Position numbers and translations under genes: made by a program. A stretch of DNA of 64,000 bases, taken from contig MU001672.1 of the NCBI GenBank assembly GCA_010093515.1, forward strand, positions 1,415,556-1,479,555, written 5' to 3'. Origin of the DNA: Lineolata rhizophorae. Taxonomy: Eukaryota; Ascomycota; Dothideomycetes; Lineolatales; Lineolataceae. Shown in pieces: positions 1-11,055 of the stretch. The notes beneath the pieces are model-generated. The model ran no database searches, was not told where the DNA came from, and was given only the letters and a program-made list of their open reading frames with translations. Position 1 is the first letter of the stretch. Each line of letters starts with the position of its first letter.

Positions 1-751
1 GGCCTATTGAAGACTATATCTAATCTTCCTAACTTAGCAGTACATATCAACATGCCTAGCGTTTCCGCACTGAATAGTTCGGGCATATAAAACGGCGTTT
101 ACTCCAGCCGAACAAGCTTTATAGCAAGAAAAATAGGCTTGCCACTAGTTATGTAAAGAGTCGTTGTGCAGTTGTACCATTAAATCAAAACAAAGGCCAT
201 TGGCATAACAAGGATGGAAAGTCAATCACAACCCTAAAATCAAGTCAAGTGGCATGGATTATGATTGGCTGGCGTAATTATACATGTAAAAGTCAAGACA
301 TTTACACGCAGTTATATAGAAGCACTACTTTATTGCACCGCAGAGCTACATATACCCATAGAACAGTCATATAGCAAATTGAGCTAGTCCTGGCAGTATA
401 ATTAGTTGACTGTTGGGTTTATTACTTATTGATAATAACATAACTGTAAGAGGACATAAACACAAGCTTGCAAGGGCGTAGGAGATAATAATAACAATAA
501 CTATAACAAGGAAAAGAGGTTATTTACGCAAACTAACGTTGTAATTGTGTATGCCAAGGTCTTTCTACAAATATATAACAACAATTTACGGGGTTTAGAG
601 TTCGCAGGCTGAGTTTAGCATTATCGATTCCACCACGAGGTCAATCTCACAGTTAACACTTCATGTTAAATTTATGGCCAGAGCAACCATTCTGTGGCCA
701 AAATTTTTGATTCGAAACATAAATTTAACATAATTAAAACGTCTCAGCTTC
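1..751. other. Non-coding left edge of the window
   Basis: AT-rich sequence with no open frame of note and no recognisable repeat. It is the 3' side of the leftward transporter gene that ends at 752, so its terminator and polyadenylation signals should lie here, but I cannot place them. A neighbouring cluster gene could begin just outside the window. Confidence 0.5.
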
Positions 752-2587
752 TCAAGCATTCTCAAGATGTTGAGCTGGGACTCCCTCCTTATCTCCTGTG
801 ACTCGCTGGGACCCTACAATCTCCGCATTGTGCGCACGTACGCATACATAGCCTTTGAATTTTCTGGCAGGTACGTTGTCCTCGAACATCTCGTCGATCT
901 CCTCCAAAGTACGGTCCTTGGTTTCCTATTATAGTCGATATGTGAGTATTGCGCAATCGTATTCCATACTGTCGAGGCAAGTGTAATGAACGTACCGGAA
1001 TCCAGAAGTAGAAGCACACGAAAATGATGAAATTCGACCCGAACCAGATGTACCCGTACTTCGGTCCCTAGTTATTCATTGTAAGCTCAGGCATGATCCT
1101 CTGGCTGCAATTAAGGGGAACTTACCCAGTTCAGCTCCAGCGGGTTGATGAAGTAAGGCGCCGTATAACTCACAAGCCAACTGAAGAAGAAAGAAATAGC
1201 GATGGCGATGCCAAGAGTATAGCCTCTGAGGCGCTGGCTTGGGATCTCGCCGGCAACCAGGTAGAGGTAGGGAGCACAGCACAGATTGTAGAAGAAAATG
1301 TACATGATGGTGAACGCAACCATGACTTTGCCGATGGTCTCTGTCATCCCTTTCTCGGAAGTGGCGGCGACGATAATCATGCAAATTCCCTGCGAGGCAA
1401 AACCAAACAGAAGGACGGTGCGGCGCCCAACCTTGGTTATCAGCCACATTGAGAAGATCGTAGCGACGAGGCCAGCGGCTGTCATGCCCACGTTCTCCTC
1501 GAAAGCCTTAGTTTGACCAGCCACAGAGAAGAAATAGGTCCCATATCCTAGGAGGAATAGCGCTCCCGAGCCACTAAGGCTGAGAAGTAGAGCCAAAGAC
1601 AACATGGTGCGGCGAAGGTTGGCTTTGCGGAACAAATCGAATATTTTAACACCCTGCGAAAGTCGCTTTTCCGTCTCGAGGGCCTCTCTGATCTCTTCTA
1701 GTTCCGCTTCGATCAATTCGGGCTCGGTCGATTGGTTACGGAGTCGCCAAATGGCCTTCCGGGCCTTTTCCTCCTTACCATGTTCCATGAGCCATCGCGG
1801 AGTCTCGGGTAGGAACGGGAGAGCAACACCAATGATGGAAGGAACAACAAGAAATAGACCAAGAGGAATGAGGTATGCTTCCTTGCCAATAATTTTGGCA
1901 GTGTAATTTGCCGCAATGCTGCCGACCAGCAGGCCAACTCCAATGAATGCGTTGAAACCACCAAGAAGAGCACCTCGTTGATACGCCGGAGCCGTCTCAT
2001 GGATGTAGAGCTGGGGAAGAATATCCAAGTAGCCGTTAGCCAGGCCAATAATTAACCTGCCGGCATACAGCGTGGCCAGATCTTTCGCGACCATCATGAG
2101 AATGACTCCAAGATGATTCAAAACGATGCCAAGCACGATGGACCACTTGCGGCTGAGATAGTTTCCAAGCGGACCAACACTGACGCAGGCGACAAATGCT
2201 CCGATAGACATGAGAGAGTTGATGAGCTGTTGTACAGTCGGGTCTATTCCATATCCGAGGACGGCTGTCGGGTCAGGGAAGCCAAAAACTTGCAAGAAGC
2301 CCGGCATGGCTTGCATGCCAGCGATGGCGCTCAGGTCAAAGCCTTTCTCATGTTTAGTGGACACATGCCGTGAAATGGCGATCACCATATTGAAGAGTAG
2401 ATTTACCGAACTGAAAGCCCCCTATGGACATGACGGCGCAGCAGTAGAGCGTACGTCGGTGAAAAAAGAAGTCCTTATGGAGGTCCAGAATCCGGCCCGG
2501 CCGGTTGGCCTCATCTGCCATCGACGACGAAGTGGTGACCATCTCGACAGAATCTTGCTTGGCCGAGGAAGGTGCAGTGGTAGGCAT
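752..2587 (-). CDS. MFS sugar-type transporter (maltose/hexose permease family)
   Basis: Predicted plasma-membrane proton-coupled transporter of the major facilitator sugar-porter family, 547 aa in four exons: 2587-2407, 2342-1126, 1067-996 and 925-752. The ATG at 2587 opens a hydrophilic N-terminus. The first intron interrupts the FGFD motif of TM1 (QFG|FDLSAI). Family marks seen are the sugar-porter signature PETPRWLMEHGKEEKAR after TM6, a KVGRRTV loop after TM8, and the late GPKYGYIWFGSN segment. The length matches fungal maltose/alpha-glucoside permease relatives (about 530-560 aa). It is transcribed away from the SnoaL-like gene at 3113 and forms the left end of the oxidative cluster, where a transporter would import the substrate or export the product. 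The substrate cannot be read from sequence; sugar, quinate-like acid or pathway product are all possible. Confidence 0.88.
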
Positions 2588-3112
2588 TTGGAAAAGAAAT
2601 GCTCAGCGAGCAGAATGTGCCGAAGGATGGTGCTAAATGCAAGGTTATCACCGCTGGTGATGCAGGACCCATGTCCTTGTTATAACGGATGCAACTTAGG
2701 AGAGCCCCTGGAGTTGGCGGTCAGTCGGGGTGAGGCGTTGTCAGTGACCAAGGTCGCGGGGAACCGAGGGCGGCAGCCCCCAACAAGCCGCGTAAGTCCC
2801 ATGGCCCTGGCACAAGGACGTCCCAAGGCAGCGGGCGCGCACGCGGGCGGGCGGGGCCCCGTGGGGGACCCCGCCCCACCGCGCCCCAATCCGCCTGGCT
2901 AGGAGGTAGGTGTCGGACCACTCCGACCGTCTCGCCTCCTGTTGGAGAGCACTAACAATAATAGCATGCGATTGCATGGCTGTTATTTTCTTTCGGGTGA
3001 CATGTAGTGCCGTTCGCCTGGTGGATGCTCTGAAACTAAGTTTTCCACAGCTGGATCCCAAAGGCGTACTCGTTTAACCTGAAAACACTCTCATCGCAAG
3101 GTTCAGCAAATC
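2588..3112. promoter_or_regulatory. Divergent promoter between the MFS and SnoaL-like genes
   Basis: A 525-base spacer serving two genes that are transcribed apart. Bases about 2820-2880 form a sharply GC-rich patch containing an 11-base inverted repeat (2850-2860 against 2865-2875, one mismatch). A palindrome GTCGGACCACTCCGAC (2912-2927) has CGG/CCG half-sites of the kind bound by Zn2Cys6 regulators, one of which is encoded at 14083. No clear TATA box was found. Confidence 0.45.
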
Positions 3113-3834
3113 ATGAGTTTGCCGGGAGAGCACTCAAAGTCGGAGTGGGTTGATGGGGTAAAGACAATCTCTGAAGTTAATTTTGTGACCATTCAAATTG
3201 ACACGCATTGCCAGAGCAACCTGACGACTATTCCGGAGTTGCACAGTAAATTGGGCATGAAACCAAGTCATGTAAGTTCACTTATCAGTAATAGTTGCGC
3301 AATAAAGCTCTGAAGTGAGCCACCAAAGAAGTTGAGGAAGAAAGCTGAGAATATCGAACCCACTATCAGCATCACAACCCCGAGCTTATCCATGAGGAGG
3401 AAGAGATCCTCCAGCATTACAAAGATTGGATCGCATTCAACACCAAGGAGTTCACCAACAAAAGCAAGGGTAAAGATTTCTACGATCTTCCAGATGTCAT
3501 GTATTTCGACATGATGAAGCAGACTCCGCGTGGACACTTTGGTCATCATTTTGATCACATCGACCCTTACTACGACGATGCGCACTTGGCATACAAGGAC
3601 CTCGAAATTGTGGCAACTTCCAAGGATTCTGGATATGCTACGGCAGTGCAGAGATATTATGGAACGGGAACAGATGGACGGGAGTTCAGCTTTACTTGCC
3701 GCATTACAAGTCTCTTGAAAAAGGTGGAGGGGAGGTGGAAGTGGGTGCATGAGCATGTTTCTTTCCCTGTTGATCTCAGCACGAAGATGGGCGATTACAC
3801 TTGTGGAACTGGCACTTCCGGAAAGCCGGCATAG
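3113..3834 (+). CDS. SnoaL/NTF2-like fold protein
   Basis: Small protein of 207 aa in two exons (3113-3271 and 3370-3834). The 98-nt intron ends at TATCAG, and this is the acceptor that keeps the frame into HHNPELIHEEEEILQHY. The C-terminal 130 residues have the alternating character of the SnoaL-like/NTF2-like cone fold: an acidic helix, then FDHIDPYYDDAHLAYKDLEI, an RYYGTGTDGREFSFTCR strand pair and a final WKWVHEHVSFP strand. Members of this superfamily act as small cyclases, isomerases or hydrolases in polyketide pathways, or as stress proteins of unknown role. Its place between a transporter and two flavin monooxygenases suggests a step on a pathway intermediate. I cannot name catalytic residues with confidence. 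The N-terminal 50 residues (starting MSLPGEHSKSEWVDGVKTIS) are not part of the fold and are unexplained. Confidence 0.75.
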
Positions 3835-4029
3835 TTTACTGGCCCTCCTTCTGAAGAGCTATATTTGTGGTGTATGTCAGGACGACTGATGAATACAATA
3901 GACATATTCCACCCAAATGTGACCTCTCTAAGCTTGAATGCATTTTCTACTGTCTACGGGAGTCGCAGCAAGAGATGAACTGATGTAATGATAGATAACG
4001 AGTGTACAAAACTACGAGGGAAGAAGAAG

Positions 4030-5607
4030 TTACAAGTTAGGCTTTTTCGAATCGCCTTCCAAAGCCATCATATCCTCCATAGTCCATTCCTCATGCCTAT
4101 ATCCCTCAGGAACGTTCTTGGGAACAAACTCCTTGTTGTTCTTCAAGCAGGCGACAGTTTCGTCATACGCTTGATAGGCATATGCCTCAGGGTCCGCTCC
4201 AAACAGCCAGTACGGTTGGTGCATTTCCAAGACCTCCGGATGGCGTTTCACAAGATCCCAATCTGTCCTATGCCATGTGTGACGAAGTTCCCACCCCATC
4301 CGCTGTGTCAAACACGCGCGCCAGAATCTGCACAAATGTACCATAGCATGTTAGTCTTGATGTTGTCTTTTGAGGAAAAACTTAAGAGCAACTTTACTCC
4401 TCCCGTTAAGAAAGCCAGTCGGGAACCGTACCGTATATTCTCATACGCTCGCAGCCCGAGCGGAATATCGTTCTTTCCCGCTCGATCGAGCACAGCCCCA
4501 ATTGTGGCGCCGTCCTCAATTGCCGAAGCAGCTCCTTGGCCTGAGCTCGGGAGATGCGGGTGAGCCGCATCGCCTGCAAGAGCTAGGCGACCATGGTTAG
4601 AGATCCACTTCGGGGCTGGATCCCTCCAGAGGAGCTTCCAATCGATCAAACGGTCTGGGGGAATGCCTTCGATGACAGCTCGCAACCGCTCGTCCCAGCC
4701 CTTGACTACTTCCAACATATCCTCCTTTTTTCCGGGGAAATTCCACGATTCCTCAACAGTGTATGTGTCCTAGAAAAACGCGTTAGCATTGATGGACAAT
4801 ATTTGCAGTCAAAACGATGATGTCTACCTTGTGCGTGCAAAACACTGCCAAATATTTCATTTTAATGTTTGTCATAACAAGAGCGTGGACATCGAGTCCG
4901 ATCCACGCCCAAAACAGATCTTCCTTTGCATTAATTATCTCTTCTACAAGTGGGTTACCTTCCAACGACTCCCAGGGGAACCACGAGCGATAAGCGGCGA
5001 AACCACTTGATCTAGGATTCTCGGGCACACCGGTGACCAGGGCTCTTGCTTTGCTGTGAACACCGTCGGCGGCTATCACGGCGTCAGCCACCACCTTCTC
5101 TTCACCAATGTATACTCCGGCATGGCTCTCGTCTTCAAAGTACTTTGAGACGCGGACGCCGAAGCTGAACTCGACACCAATTGATGCGGCGTACTCGTAG
5201 ACGAGCTTGTGAGCCCTGCCGCGACTAGGGTAGAGGTTGGGGAAGCCGTCATACCCAAGGGGAAAGTCCTGGTTGTGAAGAGTCTCGCCCTTAGAATTCT
5301 TGCAGCTCAAAATTGGCGGTCTGGCAGAATCTTCCTCGATAGCCCTAAGAACGTTTCCCCATTTGGCCAACACTTTGGTCGCGTTCGACGCAATTTGAAT
5401 TGTATCTCCTAAGTTTAACTTGGACTTCAGCGACGAGATTCTGAAACTTGTGTGAGTGATGTAATTCTACTAACCCTGCTCGGTGAGCTTCTTGGTACTT
5501 TCAAAGACTCGTACGCTGGCACCTTTCCTTCTCAATTCGATGGCTGCGGTCAGGCCGCCGAAACCAGCGCCGACAACAATTATGCGGGCATCGCCTAGAC
5601 TAGCCAT
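4030..5607 (-). CDS. FAD-dependent monooxygenase (salicylate-hydroxylase-like), copy 1
   Basis: Predicted class A flavoprotein monooxygenase, which uses NAD(P)H and O2 to hydroxylate an aromatic substrate. It has 449 aa in four exons: 5607-5475, 5408-4828, 4769-4432 and 4327-4030. The sequence shows an N-terminal FAD Rossmann motif VVGAGFGGLTAAIELRRKG (residues about 10-30), a DG motif VIAADGVHSKAR, and the second FAD motif LAGDAAHPHLPSSGQGAA that contacts the ribityl chain. Length and motif spacing match fungal 6-hydroxynicotinate/salicylate hydroxylase relatives. It is divergent from the aldehyde dehydrogenase at 6244, with a 636-base shared promoter. It is a clear paralogue of the monooxygenase at 12051, and two of its three introns fall at the same places and phases. 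The substrate is not known. Confidence 0.9.
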
Positions 5608-6243
5608 GGTGAGAAGCCTTTGCACCTGTATTCTACAATTTGATCTGCAAAGCAAAAAAACATTTTTAAAGTGCCCGTTGTCCAACCAGAGACATTGCCT
5701 TGTCAGTCTCCACCTGAGAGCTCGACACATGATTGTACCCGGCTCCCGCCCGTGACAAACGGGGTAACAAAATGCATCTCTAGCCATGGCTTCCACTTTC
5801 CTCCCACGCAAACAGACGGCGCTTCGTCGGCCTCGATCGGAGTAGCCAAAGGGCAAATGCCATTATGCCGGAGCGGATGAGACGGGAAAGGAGAGTGTCG
5901 GAGAGCCCGTCGGAACGGCGCCGTACGCCGCTTCGAGGCTGACGGGTGGGACCCCGACGGCCCGTGCTCAAGCTCTCCCACCACATCCGAACCTACACAA
6001 ATTGTCTGCTCGAGTGCATCGGCCTACTCTGGGATATTATTGGAGTATCGTGCACGTGAGCTTCTCCGTACGGCGGCAAATCAGAATCAAGCAGTCCGTT
6101 TGAAATCGACTCTTCACCGTTAAAATGGCCTATCTCCTTACACCCACCATTTCGACTACGCTGACACAGCGCTTTTCACCGACCCAAGAGCCTAGATATT
6201 CATCGATAGGGATCCATAATCCCTTGATTCAGTCAATTCCGCA
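5608..6243. promoter_or_regulatory. Divergent promoter, FAD monooxygenase 1 / aldehyde dehydrogenase
   Basis: A 636-base spacer between two oppositely transcribed enzymes of one cluster. The stretch 5890-5945 is rich in CGG/CCG half-sites, including CGG-N5-CCG at 5899-5909 in the context GTCGGAGAGCCCGTC, related to the palindromes found before two other cluster genes. No TATA box is evident. Confidence 0.4.
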
Positions 6244-7814
6244 ATGTCACATTCAAACGGCACAAGTTCATCCTTCGATTTCTCGGCGTCAAAACTTCCG
6301 TTGAAACTCTTCATAAACAACGAGTATGTAAATTCAAGTGGTACCAAGAAGCTCTCCGTCCACAATCCCAGGGACGGCTCGCTTGTCTCGGACAGCGTTC
6401 CCGTAGCTAGCGAGCAAGATGTCGATTCCGCCGTCGCCGCTGCCGAGGCGGCCTTTCCTGCGTGGCGCAAGACCCCGCCGGATTCGCGCCGAGAGATCCT
6501 TCTCAAGTTCGCCTCGTTGGTCGAGGCCCATGACCGGACGCTTGCGGAGTTGACCCGTATCACTCTTGGTTCGCCATATCGGACTATGGGAAGCTTTGAC
6601 ACCAAGCTCTGCTGCGATGTAAGACAATACGGCACCCTCGCTTCATTGCTGTACCACAAGATCAGTGCTCTAATTTTTGTCCTTAACGACTGTAGTCGTT
6701 TAAATATTACGCGGGATGGATCGACAAACTTGAGGGTGAAACGCATCCTCAAGATGCTGGCTTCCTCCAGATAGTCCGCAATGAACCACTTGGTGTTGTG
6801 GCTGGCCTGGTGACCTGGAATGGACCTCTGTGCACAACAGGGTTCAAGGCTGCACCAGCGCTTGCAGCTGGAAACTGCTTCATTTTGAAGCCGTCCGAGA
6901 AGACTCCTTTTGCGGCTCTCGCCTTAGGACCTTTGATCAAGGAGGCTGGGTTCCCTCCAGGGGTGTTCCAAGTCGTTTCGGGTGACGGGAGCACCGGTGC
7001 TCTGCTCGCAAGCCACATGCGGATCCGAGGGCTCAGTTTCACAGGATCTATCCCCGTCGGGAAGAAAATCCAGGAAATGGCCGCGAAGACTAATCTGAAG
7101 CGTGTTGTCCTTGAGCTTGGAGGGAAGTCTCCAGCAATTGTGTTCGACGATTGCGATCTGGAGAACACGGTGGCATGGACTGTCAGGGCAATCACAGTCA
7201 ACACGGGTCAGGTCTGCTTCGCTGCGAGCAAAGTGTATGTCCAAGAGGGCATATACGACAAGTTCCTCGCAAAGTATAAAGCTGGCATAGAATCAAAAGT
7301 GCAAGAGATGGGAGATCCAGAGCAAGAGTCGACATGCATTGGGCCGCTGGTTGACAAGGCACAAAGTGAACGAGTCAAAGGATTCATCCAGCGAGGTGTT
7401 GACGAACGTCAAGGGACCCTTCTCACAGGTGGCAAGCAAACTGAAGATGACGGACTTTTCGTGAAGCCGACAGTTTTCACCGATGTGGACCAGACCGCTG
7501 AGATATACAACCAAGAGATTTTTGGTCCCGTCGCTATCGTCAACACCTTCAAAACTGAAGAAGAGGTTATCCAGAAAGCCAATTCCAACGAGTACGGCTT
7601 GATGGCTGGTGTCTTCACCCAAGACATAAATCGGGCCCTTCGTGTCGCTGGTGAAGTTGATTCTGGTATGGTAGGTATCAATTGCGTTTCAATGGCGCTG
7701 TTAACTTCTCCATTTGGTGGAAGTAAGGCGAGCGGTATAGGTAGAGAGCTAGGCAAGGCTGGTATGTTGGCGTTCACCGAGCCGAAGACTATTATGGTGA
7801 ATATGACATACTAG
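6244..7814 (+). CDS. Aldehyde dehydrogenase (NAD(P)+-dependent)
   Basis: Member of the aldehyde dehydrogenase superfamily, oxidising an aldehyde to the carboxylic acid. It has 497 aa in two exons, 6244-6618 and 6696-7814, and an intron GTAAGA...TGTAG. The general base lies in LELGGKSPAIVF (Glu about residue 265) and the catalytic cysteine in TGQVCFAASK (Cys about residue 299). The cofactor-binding LKPSEKTPFAAL and the C-terminal SPFGGSKASGIGRELG and EIFGPV signatures are intact. No targeting peptide is visible, so it is probably cytosolic. It shares a promoter with FAD monooxygenase 1 and is followed by the NmrA-like gene. A plausible job is oxidation of an aromatic or aliphatic aldehyde arising in the cluster's pathway; detoxification is an alternative. 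Confidence 0.93.
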
Positions 7815-8023
7815 CAAGCAATTCTAGACTAGAAAAATATGAGTTTGCAGCACCGCAGAGCTATGGCCAGAAATGGCAGGAGCGTATTTTGCATGTGATG
7901 CAAGTAGCGAAAAGTATTTGGTTTGCTATGGTGTGGAGCGCCCGAAACACCACAATACCAAAAGTTAAATTGGCCCTCCACGAGGAGATGCGGGGAATTG
8001 AATGCCCAACCAAAGCTGGCGCC

Positions 8024-8030
8024 TATAAAA
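8024..8030 (+). promoter_or_regulatory. TATA box before the NmrA-like gene
   Basis: TATAAAA lies 83-89 bases before the ATG at 8113, in the 298-base spacer after the aldehyde dehydrogenase. It is the clearest core-promoter element in the cluster and supports a start at 8113 rather than farther upstream. Confidence 0.55.
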
Positions 8031-8112
8031 GCCGGGCATTCCCACTGAAAATACGGTCGAACGTACTTTGTTCTCTGTTTTGTGCGGCAAGGCGGGTTTG
8101 GACGAAAGAATC

Positions 8113-9153
8113 ATGCAACAACCGAAGCTTCTGGTTGTCATTGGCGCCACAGGAACACAAGGCGGCTCAGTCGTCAACACGTTCCACAATGATCCAGAAT
8201 GGCGGATCAGGGGTTTAACCCGGTCATTATCAAGCCAGCGGGCGAAAGAATTATCTTCCCGAGGAGTTGAAATGGTTGCGGGAGACCTCAATTCACTAAA
8301 ATCCCTTATACAAGCATTCCAAGGAGCGAATGCCATTTTTGCGGTGACGGACTTTTGGCGCCCACTTAGCGACCCGAAGTTTACGGAGGGGATCAAACCC
8401 GGACAAACGCTAAGCGAATTAGCTTACGAGCACGAGTTGCGGCAAGGCAAAAACATTTTCGATGCCGCGGCCAAAACAGAGGGGCTTTCGCGGCTAATCT
8501 TTTCTAGCATTGCAGACGTGTCCGAAGCAAGTGGTGGAAAGTACACTAGGGTTTACCATTCTGATACGAAGACCCATGCAGAAGCATATGGAAGGGAGAC
8601 ATACCCCGAACTTTGGAAAAAGACGAGTACTATTCAAGTCGGATACTATCTTTCAAATTGGCGAGACCATCCCTCTGAAATGCCTCGAAAAGTAAGTCCA
8701 AGATGAGCGTTGAGGCATTTTCCACTTGCATTTGTCAATTTAGTACTGACGTCTTTTATGTAGGAAGCGGACGGCTCTTTCAATTTCGTTAGCCAATTTG
8801 CGGCAGATACGCCACTTCCTCTCATTGCAGCCGACGAAGATACTGGTCCACTGACAAAATCACTCCTGCACGAACCTGCTGGTACGAAGCTCATGGGCTA
8901 CCGTGCATGGATGACAGTTGGTGAATTTGTAGCGACCTGGGGCAAAGTCTTAGGGGCCAGAGCTAAGTTGACAACTGTGCCGATTGAGACCATCTTGGAC
9001 TCGTCGGCAACGCAAGCCATGGAGCCTGATGTGAGGGACATATTGGCGAAGGGAATGGGATACCTTGCCGAGTTTGGGTACAAGTTGCGGGAGGACCCGG
9101 CCATGATACAGCCAGAAGATGTGAGCATACCCGCCACGAACTTACAGTACTAA
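8113..9153 (+). CDS. NmrA-like NAD(P)-binding protein
   Basis: Atypical short-chain dehydrogenase of the NmrA/HSCARG family, 322 aa in two exons (8113-8691 and 8764-9153, intron GTAAGT...TGTAG). The N-terminus carries the Rossmann glycine motif VVIGATGTQGGSVV and a following RGLTRSL segment that reads the cofactor phosphate. The middle has an SSIADVSEASGG stretch like other family members. NmrA-like proteins either sense NAD(P)/NAD(P)H balance and bind partners, or act as reductases of pathway intermediates; many fungal metabolite clusters carry one. The first ATG is at 8113; the frame is open slightly further upstream but without an ATG. It is transcribed in the same direction as the aldehyde dehydrogenase and converges with the O-methyltransferase at 9517. 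Confidence 0.85.
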
Positions 9154-9516
9154 AATAGCTAACTGCGATCTAGCTGAGCGCTTTACCTGGCCTCGGAAGT
9201 GTTGAAAACTGGATTGAACGGCAAGACTGGTCCACTGTTCTCCATAGCTGAGGCATGCTCTGAGGAGACAATATACTAAACTGTGAAATTGAGTATTTCA
9301 AGAATTGCTTGAATAGTTTTAGAATTGTAGCTTCTTTCACTATTACCAAAATAAAGCATGACCTCGGCAATAACATTTGCGTTAGTTGTAGTGGTGGATT
9401 TAACTCTATAATTTGTCCGCATACTTTCGATTGTTAAGGCGAAGGCGCATGACGCTTCGCTCATCGACCCCTTTTGCCCATCAGTACAGTAAGTTGACGT
9501 GTGCTTGAGAATATAT
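9154..9516. other. Convergent spacer between NmrA-like and O-methyltransferase genes
   Basis: 363 bases between two convergent genes. It is AT-rich and contains several AATAAA-like strings, for example near 9350 (AAAATAAAGC), that could serve polyadenylation. No gene was seen. Confidence 0.5.
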
Positions 9517-11055
9517 TTACAGCTTAGACCCTGCGGGTAGCTCAAACTCAGCAGCTCCAGTGAACATCCGGAATTGATGGAACTTGCAAAACCGAAGCCC
9601 GGCAGCCTCCCCAATATTGATTATGTCCTCCAGAGATCTTTCCTTTCCACTGAACAGTTGTTGCCCACCTAACTGTTGCATGTGACAGATTGTCGGCCAT
9701 CCAGATTGCTGCTTTGGAAGATTCTTGGACGCCGGAGTATTTGCGGACGTTTTGGGCGTTATCAATTTGGGAACAAATAGTTCGTTGACGATGACCTTCG
9801 CCTTTGGGTTCTTCTTCAAGGCAGGCTTGAGGCTTTCAAGAATCTTTGCCGCTGTGTGATCCTCGTATTCACGTCTAAAGTCGTTAGTATTAATGTTCTA
9901 GTGATGGTAGTTAGCGAATACTCACATGACACCCCTCAACCAGTATACGTCTGCTACGGTCGTCTGCGGAGTGAAATAGTCATGGACTTCTAATTTGACA
10001 CTTCCATCTTCGATTTCCTTCTGGTAGTCCTTGAAAGTCTAGTATAGATCATATGATTAGTCGAACGAATAGAAAAAGAAAAAATTAGACCGTAGAAATA
10101 CCTCTTTCATTGCTGGAACCATGGCTTCCAGCTCCTGACAAACTACGTTGAGTTGTGGGTATTTCTTCTTCACTTCCAACATCACACTTCCAAGCCCAGC
10201 TCCCACGTCGCACACAGTCTTGCCGAAACTGTCCCATTGGAGGTCGGTCCGGGTTGCAACCACTGTAATTGTCGACATCCAGGGAACACCAATTGTCATA
10301 TTTGTGAGGCAATTGGCTCCTTCAGGGGTCATGATATATTCAAAAATGCCCAATTTCCCATCGGTATAGACATCCGCAAATGCGCCGTCCCTTGGGTCAA
10401 TGCTATGCATTTTCTGGGGGTTTTTCATGACCTGAAGCCATCCGGGGCCAGATCTGTAGCCTTCCTGGCACCTATTCTAATCAGCATCGGGAGTGCTGAA
10501 CTGGGAGTGTTTGAGACATACTCCAGAAGCACCAATTCACGAGCGCCAGTTTCGGCTCTCAGCTCGTAGCTGTGCCGGTTGTTGCGGAACACATTCGGGG
10601 CAACCTCAACGAAGATGTGACGGTGGCATAGCATATGCATGGTGCATCCTGGGTTAGGTTTAGTATAACGTTTAAAGTGCAAATAGGATGCGCTTACCTA
10701 ATTTGTGCTCGTCCGTATTGCAAGCCTTAGCCAGGTGTGCCAAGGAAGCCTCGCCACCGTTCTCTATGATCTTGTCCGCAACTCGTAAGTCCGCAGCAAC
10801 TTCCAGTCCAACTGCAGCGTTGTTTGAAATGCATTCGTGCATCAGTTTGAGTTTTGTGGGAGTCAAAAGCGCGATCAGCTGCTCGCAGTCTGCGATAACA
10901 CTCTGGGACGCCTCCCACGCCTCTCTCGATGGTAGCTCGTCATCGTATCTCCACGGCGTAGTTTCAAAGAGATGACCTTGGTCACGTCCAAGAAGGTCTT
11001 TGAGTTTCGTGCCTTCAGAAGAAATGTTCTGGAGGAGATTTTCAAGTAGAGACAT
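9517..11055 (-). CDS. S-adenosylmethionine-dependent O-methyltransferase (class II, COMT-like)
   Basis: Predicted enzyme moving a methyl group from SAM to a hydroxyl of a small aromatic product, 441 aa in five exons: 11055-10698, 10648-10522, 10471-10102, 10038-9926 and 9874-9517. The order is typical of fungal O-methyltransferases: an N-terminal winged-helix dimerisation part (LAHLAKACNTDEHKLG), an FEYIMTPEG segment, the SAM-binding loop VCDVGAGLGSVMLEV (about residues 245-260) followed by the acidic VVCQELEAM, and a C-terminal cap. The ATG at 11055 is the first in frame. Only the third exon start needed a choice; the GTATGT...AATAG intron restores ECQEGYRSGPGW. In the cluster it would methylate a hydroxyl made by one of the two flavin monooxygenases. 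Confidence 0.88.

Noticed and set aside
8068-8112. Earlier start for the NmrA-like protein
   Set aside because: The frame is open upstream, but position 8068 is TTG; the ATG at 8113 fits the Rossmann start and the TATA box.
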